Of a stretch of DNA of 11,778 nucleotides, positions 7,009 through 11,778 are shown one piece after another. Within the stretch, counting starts at the first letter, position 1. Every line of letters starts with the position of its first letter. The translations under genes were made by a program, and so were the position numbers. Origin of the DNA: Acidobacteriota bacterium. GTDB taxonomy: Bacteria > Acidobacteriota > Terriglobia > Terriglobales > Acidobacteriaceae. Under the pieces are notes generated by a model. It searched no databases. It was given only the letters and a program-made list of their open reading frames with translations, and was not told the DNA's origin. Where the stretch lies: the NCBI GenBank assembly GCA_021798235.1, contig JAJZMO010000164.1:1-11778 (forward strand), given 5' to 3'.

Positions 7009-7440
7009 TCAGTGCAGCCGAGGCCAGTGAAGGACTTCCGTGATGAGGCCAAACAAGCCGAGGGCTGTGGCCACAATTCCCGATGAAAGCGTCAGGAGGC
7101 GATTGGCAGCGCCAAAGGTCTGTGCAAAGGGCAGCGAGGGAAGAGCGGTGGCAATCGCCAGCAGAAGAATGCCGCCCACCAGCAACAAAAGCGAGGCTGG
7201 GCGGCGCTGATAAAGCGCCCAAATGGATGCGGGGAAGATGAGCACTCCGCCGCTGACGATGAGCACAACCTCTGCCACGGAGCCACCGCGCAGTGATGTC
7301 AGCACGGCAACGGGGATGTAGACGAGTCCGCCAAAGCCCCAGAGAATGCCCAGGGAGAAAAACGTAAGGCCCCAGAAACGGCGCAGGCTCTGCTGAATGG
7401 CAGCATCTAGCGTTGCGCGGCTGGGGCCTGATGATGTCAC
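7009..7440 (-). CDS. Four-helix membrane protein of unknown function at the end of the oxidase operon
   Basis: I do not recognise this 143-residue protein. After a short polar N-terminus ending in a basic RRFW segment it has four hydrophobic stretches, at about 22-48, 56-77, 81-103 and 114-136, connected by short loops (RGG, YQRRP, FAQTFGAANR). It has no conserved Cys, and its only His residues lie at the far C-terminus, so it is unlikely to hold heme or copper. It starts with GTG ten bases after the ctaF stop and reads in the same direction, so it is almost certainly the last gene of the caa3 oxidase operon. A small accessory or assembly subunit is a reasonable inference, but an unrelated membrane protein is possible. 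There is no other in-frame start codon that would keep all four segments. The gap to the convergent gene at 6971 is 37 bases with no clear terminator. Confidence 0.75.
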   Translation of the reverse strand: MTSSGPSRATLDAAIQQSLRRFWGLTFFSLGILWGFGGLVYIPVAVLTSLRGGSVAEVVLIVSGGVLIFPASIWALYQRRPASLLLLVGGILLLAIATALPSLPFAQTFGAANRLLTLSSGIVATALGLFGLITEVLHWPRLH

Positions 7441-7450
7441 TGCTCGGGGC

Positions 7451-7774
7451 CTACCACAGACCCCAGGCGCGGCTGATGTAATCGCTGAGCGTCATGGTGA
7501 TGAGCACCAAGAACATGAACAGCCCCGAGGCCACGGTGAGCTTGAGCAGCTTGGAGCTGTAGTGGATGTGCATGAAGAAGAGCACGACCAGGCTGGCCTT
7601 GAAGCAGGCAATGGCTAACGCGATGACCGGGTTCAACACGCCCAGATCAATGAAGGCCACCCACGTAGTGAGGCCCGTGCAGATCATCAGTGCGAAAAAG
7701 ATTAGCAAGTAAACCTTGGGGCCGACGACGTGATGTTCCTGATGCTCCAAGTCCGTAGCTCCATGCTGAGACAT
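7451..7774 (-). CDS. ctaF: Cytochrome c oxidase subunit IV (bacterial COX4 family)
   Basis: Small membrane subunit of the caa3-type oxidase; it holds no cofactor and is thought to aid assembly or stability. The 107-residue product has three predicted helices at about 21-44, 48-70 and 77-99. The middle helix ends in the family hallmark KASLVVLFFMHIHYSSKL, where Lys-Ala and the Phe-Met-His segment are typical of bacterial subunit IV proteins. The N-terminus is His-rich (positions 4, 11, 14 and 15). AAGGAG at 7784-7789 stands nine bases before the ATG. It follows ctaE by 44 bases, the largest gap within the oxidase operon, and precedes the unnamed membrane protein by ten. The position next to subunit III agrees with the assignment. 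Confidence 0.9.
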   Translation of the reverse strand: MSQHGATDLEHQEHHVVGPKVYLLIFFALMICTGLTTWVAFIDLGVLNPVIALAIACFKASLVVLFFMHIHYSSKLLKLTVASGLFMFLVLITMTLSDYISRAWGLW

Positions 7775-7818
7775 TGTGTAGTTCTCCTTCCGCGCAGCCT
7801 ACCGTTGCAGGCGCAATG

Positions 7819-8556
7819 TTATCTGTACCGGCTGATGAGGTAGAGCAGCGGGAACAGGAATATCCAAACGATGTCAACGAAATGCCAGTACAAGCCAAAA
7901 TTTTCAATCGTTGTCATGTGTCCATCGGTGTAGGCTCCGCCAAAGGCACGCACGACCAGAATGATCAGAATGCTGATGCCGATAATCATGTGCAGCGCGT
8001 GCATGCCGGTCATGGCGAAGTAGAGCGAGAAATATACCTGCGTCTTCTCGGCCATATCAGGTGCCAGCGCAACAGCCTTCGGGTTGGTCGGGTGTACAAA
8101 TTGCTCGATGGAGAAGTTGGGGCCAGGCACGTGATGCAGTTCAAACTTCTCTGCATACTCCACGCTCTTGATCCCCAAAAAGGCCAGGCCCAGCACAATG
8201 GTCAGAATCAAGTACGTGATCAGGCTCTTTTTGTGGCGCTTCTCCGCGCTGTAAACGGCCATGGCCATCGTCAAGCTGGAGCAGATCAGCACGGCCGTGT
8301 TGGTGGTGCCCAGCCAAATGTTGAGCGTGTTGCAGCCGGCAACAAAAGCCGCGTGGTACCAGTTCCGGTAGATCAGATAAGCCATGAACATGCCGCCGAA
8401 GAACATGACTTCCGTCAGCAGGAAAAGCCACATGCCAAAGCTGGCGGCCTCGCGCTGCTGCTCGACGGTTTCAAAATGATGGCGCAGGTGGGCAGGGTGC
8501 GCGTGCGCCTCTGCGTGCATCTCGCCGTTTACAGTTGCAATCGCCGGGCTATCCAA
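7819..8556 (-). CDS. ctaE: Cytochrome c oxidase subunit III
   Basis: Membrane subunit that stabilises the catalytic core and proton uptake of the heme-copper oxidase. The 245-residue protein has five likely helices: about 42-64, 80-102, 111-134, 175-205 and 217-243. This is the short form found in caa3-type enzymes, without the first two helices of mitochondrial-type subunit III. The family end motif [19 protein letters not shown] is present near the C-terminus, and [15 protein letters not shown] marks the first helix. A loop of about 38 residues lies between helices 3 and 4. Residues 14-27 hold six histidines. The TTG at 8556 was chosen because GAGGTG stands seven bases upstream inside ctaD, and the resulting 8-base overlap with the ctaD stop suits translational coupling; an ATG at 8520 would drop 12 residues and is the alternative. 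Confidence 0.93.
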   Translation of the reverse strand: MDSPAIATVNGEMHAEAHAHPAHLRHHFETVEQQREAASFGMWLFLLTEVMFFGGMFMAYLIYRNWYHAAFVAGCNTLNIWLGTTNTAVLICSSLTMAMAVYSAEKRHKKSLITYLILTIVLGLAFLGIKSVEYAEKFELHHVPGPNFSIEQFVHPTNPKAVALAPDMAEKTQVYFSLYFAMTGMHALHMIIGISILIILVVRAFGGAYTDGHMTTIENFGLYWHFVDIVWIFLFPLLYLISRYR

Positions 8557-10219
8557 CGGTCTTCACCTCATGTTCGGTCTGATTTGCCAGCCATTCGTAG
8601 TCGTAGGCTTCGTGATCGACGATTGGCGTCTCCACAAAATTTTCCGTCAGCGGCGGCGATGCAATCTGCCACTCCAAGCCGGTCGCCTGCCAAGGATTGT
8701 TGCCCGCGATCTTGCCATACTTCAAAGACCACGGCATGTAGAGCATCGGCAGCAGGTAGCCGACAGCCAGAATCGAAGCGCCCGCAGTGGAGAGTACGTT
8801 CAGCACTTGAAACTCCGGCGGATACGATGCGTAACGGCGCGGCATGCCCAAGTAGCCCAGAATAAACTGCGGGAAAAAGGTGAAGATGAAGCCGATGAAG
8901 GTGACCACAGCGGCCAGCTTCGAAATCGCTTCGGGATACATGCGTCCGGTGATCTTTGGCCACCAGAAGTGCATGCCCGCCAAGTACGCCATCAACATGC
9001 CGCCGACCATGACAAAGTGAAAGTGCGCCACGATGAAGTAGGTCTCGGTCAGATGCACATCCATGCCCATCGAGCCGAGGAAGACGCCGGTCAAGCCGCC
9101 GATGGTGAACAGGCCCAGGAAGCCGAAGGCGTAGAGCATCGGCGTCTCAAAGGTGATGGAGCCTTTGTAGAGCGTTGCGGACCAGTTGAAGATTTTGATC
9201 GCCGAGGGTACAGCCACCAACATGGTCAGCAGTGAGAAGACCAAGGCCGAATAATTCGAGACACCCATGATGAACATGTGGTGCTCCCAAACAAAGAAGC
9301 CGAAGATGGCGATGGCCACCGAGGAGAACGCAACCGCCGTGTAGCCGAAGATGCGCTTCCGCGAGAAGGTGCTGATGACCTCCGAGATAACCGCCATGCC
9401 GGGCAGAATCATGATGTAGACGGCCGGGTGCGAGTAGAACCAGAACAAGTGTTGAAAGAGGAGCGGGTCGCCGCCCTTGGTCGGATCGAAGACGCCGATG
9501 CCGATCGTGCGCTCCAGCGCCACCAGCACCAGCGTAATGGCCAGCACTGGCGTGCCCAGCACCATCAGAATGGAGGCTGCATAGTGGCCCCAGACAAACA
9601 ATGGCAGGCGGAACCATGTCATTCCCGGCGCGCGCATGCGGTGAATGGTGACGATGAAGTTCAGGCCGGTCAGAATCGAAGCGAAGCCAGCGATGAAGAT
9701 GCCCAGCGCTGCCGTGACCACATGCGTGTTCAGGTAATGCGTCGACAGCGGCGTGGTAAAGGTCCAGCCCGTGTCCACTCCGCCGAGAATCATCGCAGCC
9801 AGAATGAACAGGCCGCCAGCAACGAACAGATACCAGCTCAGCAGGTTGATCTTCGGGAAGGCCAAGTCCTTAGCGCCGATCATAATCGGGATCAGGAAGT
9901 TGCCGAGCGTAGCCGGAACCGACGGCACTAGGAACAAGAAGATCATCACGATGCCGTGCATGCTGAAGACCTTGTTGTAGGTATCTGGCGCCAGCAGGTC
10001 GGAGCCGGGCGTCAAAAGCTGCAACCGGATCAACGATGCAAATGCTCCTCCGATGAAGAAGAAGAAGGTGATCGAGAACAGGTAGAGCATGGCGATGCGC
10101 TTGTGATCGCCGGTCAGCAGCCAGCTTTTCAGGCCCAGCTCCTGGTTCAGATAATGCTTGCGCGGCAGTTGCGCCGTGCTCTGGTCGGGTAATTGAACGA
10201 TCGTATGGGAACTGCTCAT
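8549..10219 (-). CDS. ctaD: Cytochrome c oxidase subunit I, A2-type heme-copper oxidase
   Basis: Catalytic subunit that reduces O2 to water at a heme a3-CuB centre and pumps protons across the cytoplasmic membrane. The 556-residue protein has about 12 helices. Ligands sit at a constant offset from the Paracoccus enzyme: His88 and His401 for the low-spin heme, His399 for the high-spin heme, His264, His313 and His314 for CuB, and Tyr268 as the cross-linked tyrosine. The K-pathway Lys342, the D-pathway entrance Asp118, and Arg461/Arg462 near the heme propionates are kept. At 262-268 it reads YSHPAVY, so the pathway glutamate of A1 enzymes is Ala266 with Tyr-Ser before it, the hallmark of A2 oxidases. 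The Mg-site pair His-Asp is Thr391-Glu392. The ATG overlaps the ctaC stop (ATGA), with AGGGG just upstream. Confidence 0.97.
   Translation of the reverse strand: MSSSHTIVQLPDQSTAQLPRKHYLNQELGLKSWLLTGDHKRIAMLYLFSITFFFFIGGAFASLIRLQLLTPGSDLLAPDTYNKVFSMHGIVMIFLFLVPSVPATLGNFLIPIMIGAKDLAFPKINLLSWYLFVAGGLFILAAMILGGVDTGWTFTTPLSTHYLNTHVVTAALGIFIAGFASILTGLNFIVTIHRMRAPGMTWFRLPLFVWGHYAASILMVLGTPVLAITLVLVALERTIGIGVFDPTKGGDPLLFQHLFWFYSHPAVYIMILPGMAVISEVISTFSRKRIFGYTAVAFSSVAIAIFGFFVWEHHMFIMGVSNYSALVFSLLTMLVAVPSAIKIFNWSATLYKGSITFETPMLYAFGFLGLFTIGGLTGVFLGSMGMDVHLTETYFIVAHFHFVMVGGMLMAYLAGMHFWWPKITGRMYPEAISKLAAVVTFIGFIFTFFPQFILGYLGMPRRYASYPPEFQVLNVLSTAGASILAVGYLLPMLYMPWSLKYGKIAGNNPWQATGLEWQIASPPLTENFVETPIVDHEAYDYEWLANQTEHEVKTVG
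8564..8569 (-). promoter_or_regulatory. Ribosome binding site supporting the TTG start of ctaE
   Basis: GAGGTG on the minus strand lies within the last codons of ctaD, seven bases before the TTG at 8556. It favours the TTG over the in-frame ATG at 8520, and means ctaE initiation takes place on message still being translated as ctaD. Confidence 0.5.
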
Positions 10220-11277
10220 GGTTTCACCCCTGCATGCGCCTCAGGCGCAGCTCCGTTGGTTTGGGTGGACGAAAGTTGCGTAGTATTCAGCGTTTGCTGC
10301 ACACGATAATTCGAATGCAGCGTCTTGATGTACTCGACGAGATCAATCATGCCATCCTCGTTGATCTGCCCTTGGTAGGTGGGCATGATCGGCGCGTAAC
10401 CAGCAGGCACGTGTTCGGATGGATTCAAAATGGCATCGCGCAGGTAGGCATCATCGGCAATTGCAGTGGTGCCGTCTTGCAAGCGAATCCGCGAGTCGTA
10501 CACCTGAGCGAGATTGGGTCCGCGAGCAGCCGGATCGCCGGAGTGGCAGGCATTGCAGCCCAGGCTGGCAAAGAGCCTCTCGCCGTTCTGTGCCAGCGAT
10601 GCACCACTGGTGCTGCCCGCAGCCCAGGCAGCATAGGCATCCGGCGTCATCGCCGTCACCCAGCCGATCATGCCGGAGTGCTCCGTGCCGCAGTACTGCG
10701 TGCAGAAAATGTGATAGCGGCCCGGCTTGGTGGCTTCAAACCAGACCGTGGTGTAGCGGCCCGGAATCGCCTCGCGCTTTACGCGGAAGTCAGGAATCGA
10801 AAAGCTATGGAAGACATCCTGCGAGATCAGCGTGACCTGCACGGGACGACCAATGGGAATGTGCAGCGCGTTGATCTCATGCTGACCGCCGGGATGCTCG
10901 GCCTTCCACATCCACTGCTTGCCAACGACGTAGACCTGCATGGCGTTGGTCGGGGGATTGTAGATGCGGAAGTACAGCAGCGCGCCCCAGATGAAGGCGA
11001 TCAAAAACAGCCCCAACGGGATCAGCGTCCACGTGGCTTCGAGCAGGGTCGAGCCTTCGATCTGCGTGGCCTCCGGGCTGCGCTCCTTGCGGTAGCGCAC
11101 GGAGAAGCCAACGACCAGAGCGCCAACCAGCACCAGTCCGATGATCGTGATGACGACCAGGAACAGGTAGAGCGCGTCCGCGTAGGGAGCGATGGTGGAA
11201 GCCTCCGGTGGAAACAGTGGAGAGGCCTTCATCCAATTCGTCAAAAACTGCCAAAGCACTGGACTGATATGCGACAT
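10216..11277 (-). CDS. ctaC: Cytochrome c oxidase subunit II with C-terminal cytochrome c domain (caa3 type)
   Basis: Accepts electrons from cytochrome c at CuA and passes them to subunit I; the fused cytochrome c domain makes this a caa3-type enzyme. In the 353 residues, two membrane helices lie at about 34-59 and 84-104. The periplasmic cupredoxin domain (about 110-215) has the aromatic QWMW at 121-124 and the CuA ligands His157, Cys192, Gln194 (backbone), Cys196, His200 and Met203. A cytochrome c domain at about 225-322 has the heme site CNACH at 241-245 and a likely axial Met298 in PIMPTYQG. The last 30 residues are Thr/Gln/Ser-rich and low in complexity. No lipobox or clear cleaved signal is seen. 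A1 enzymes have Glu at position 194, where it also binds Mg. The stop overlaps the ctaD start and the gene follows the SCO gene by six bases. Confidence 0.96.
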   Translation of the reverse strand: MSHISPVLWQFLTNWMKASPLFPPEASTIAPYADALYLFLVVITIIGLVLVGALVVGFSVRYRKERSPEATQIEGSTLLEATWTLIPLGLFLIAFIWGALLYFRIYNPPTNAMQVYVVGKQWMWKAEHPGGQHEINALHIPIGRPVQVTLISQDVFHSFSIPDFRVKREAIPGRYTTVWFEATKPGRYHIFCTQYCGTEHSGMIGWVTAMTPDAYAAWAAGSTSGASLAQNGERLFASLGCNACHSGDPAARGPNLAQVYDSRIRLQDGTTAIADDAYLRDAILNPSEHVPAGYAPIMPTYQGQINEDGMIDLVEYIKTLHSNYRVQQTLNTTQLSSTQTNGAAPEAHAGVKP

Positions 11278-11283
11278 TCTCTT

Positions 11284-11778
11284 TTATCCGTTCGCCTTCT
11301 TGACTGCGTTCATCATGGCTGCGTTGCCGCTGGCCTGTTGCGCGACCGCGCGTTGTGCTGCGGCAATCGCATCGCGCCGGAACATGATCAGCATGTAGCT
11401 GCCCAGTACCAGCACCGTCAAAATTCCGCCCAACTGCACAATGCGGGCGATCATCAAACTGCGCCGCCCCGTATGCGGGTCATAGCGGTAGCAGTAGGTC
11501 AAAATCAACTCCACCGGCGAACCAATTCCGTCGTCAGCGGCCTTGCGCAACGCCTCGCCCATCTGCTTGGGCGGATACTCCACACCCAAGTAGTACTGCG
11601 CGATGCGCCCCTGCGCGGTGATGATGGCAATCGCGCTGGTGTGCGCAAACTCCGTCATCTTTCCATCTGGCCCGGGTACGCGTACATAGCCGTAGCCGAC
11701 AGCCTGGGTCAACGCCTGGATTGAGGCAGCATCGCCGGTTAAAAAATGCCAGCCGTATGCTGTCTCCGGTCTTCCATA
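11284..11778 (-). CDS. sco: SCO1/SenC-type copper-delivery protein with C-terminal membrane anchor (5' end outside window)
   Basis: Assembly factor that delivers or reduces copper for the CuA site of subunit II; thioredoxin fold facing the periplasm. Only the last 164 residues are in the window; the frame is open to the right edge, so the N-terminus and the CxxxC copper motif are not visible. Seen are the SCO segment WHFLTGDAASIQALTQAVGY, then the conserved copper-ligand histidine in FAHTSAI, followed by IITAQGRIAQYYLG, then LTYCYRYDPHTG. After the domain comes one hydrophobic helix (about 11380-11451) followed by RRD and an Ala/Gln-rich tail. The C-terminal anchor differs from the N-terminal anchor of mitochondrial SCO1, but I recall it from SCO proteins in similar oxidase clusters. 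It directly precedes ctaC by six bases, as expected for its role. An in-frame TTG at 11712 is not the start, because homology continues upstream of it. Confidence 0.88.
   Translation of the reverse strand, partial: YGRPETAYGWHFLTGDAASIQALTQAVGYGYVRVPGPDGKMTEFAHTSAIAIITAQGRIAQYYLGVEYPPKQMGEALRKAADDGIGSPVELILTYCYRYDPHTGRRSLMIARIVQLGGILTVLVLGSYMLIMFRRDAIAAAQRAVAQQASGNAAMMNAVKKANG

Noticed and set aside
7774..8865. Long + strand open frame (363 codons) opposite ctaE and ctaD
   Set aside because: It lies antisense to two well-conserved oxidase genes, has Gln/His/Arg-rich composition typical of a mirror frame of GC-rich codons, and shows no recognisable motif.
10234..11724. 496-codon + strand open frame opposite ctaC and the SCO gene
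   Set aside because: Antisense shadow of genes with intact CuA, heme c and SCO motifs; the translation is Arg/His/Gln-rich without domain character.
1..11778. CRISPR arrays, insertion sequences, tRNA or rRNA genes, defence or toxin-antitoxin genes
   Set aside because: No direct-repeat arrays, terminal inverted repeats with transposase, cloverleaf sequences or relevant protein motifs were seen on either strand; nearly all the window is taken by recognisable housekeeping genes.

Overview
The window is a stretch of ordinary bacterial core-genome DNA: dense, moderately GC-rich, with short intergenic gaps and no insertion sequence, phage gene, CRISPR array, tRNA or rRNA that I can see. The best guess for the host is an aerobic Gram-negative heterotroph, probably an acidobacterium of the Acidobacteriaceae/Terriglobia kind. 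That is an inference from general protein character, from a caa3-type A2 oxidase cluster headed by a SCO protein with a C-terminal membrane anchor, and from a predicted outer-membrane protein. No search was run.

Left part (72-1904, + strand): panB and panC, 12 bases apart, give two steps of pantothenate (vitamin B5, precursor of coenzyme A) synthesis. PanB makes ketopantoate and PanC joins pantoate to beta-alanine. panC meets bcp head-on with only 10 bases between the stop codons.

Middle part (1915-5889, - strand), in transcription order: hpt (purine salvage), then a tandem-GAF SpoIIE-type protein phosphatase 11 bases later, then after 105 bases galU (UDP-glucose synthesis), then bcp (peroxiredoxin) 25 bases after galU. 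hpt and the phosphatase look co-transcribed; galU and bcp form a second pair with a plausible promoter of their own. A 215-base divergent region (5890-6104) separates hpt from a + strand gene for a secreted, predicted beta-rich envelope protein (6105-6971). It holds a strong hairpin and a competing inverted repeat.

Right part (7009-11778, - strand): a terminal oxidase operon read from the right edge inwards: a SCO-type copper-delivery protein (cut by the window edge), ctaC (subunit II with a fused cytochrome c domain), ctaD (subunit I), ctaE (subunit III), ctaF (subunit IV) and a 143-residue four-helix membrane protein that I do not recognise. The genes are packed with gaps of 6, -4, -8, 44 and 10 bases. 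Together they encode a proton-pumping caa3-type cytochrome c oxidase. Subunit I carries the YSHPAVY motif of A2-type heme-copper oxidases in place of the glutamate-containing motif of A1 types. The residues that build the Mg/Mn site in A1 enzymes are changed in both subunits.

I found no clear sign of a wholly new system. The items most worth a second look are the unnamed membrane protein at the end of the oxidase operon, the matched Mg-site changes in subunits I and II, the GAF-GAF-phosphatase regulator with no visible partner, and the structured leader before the envelope protein.
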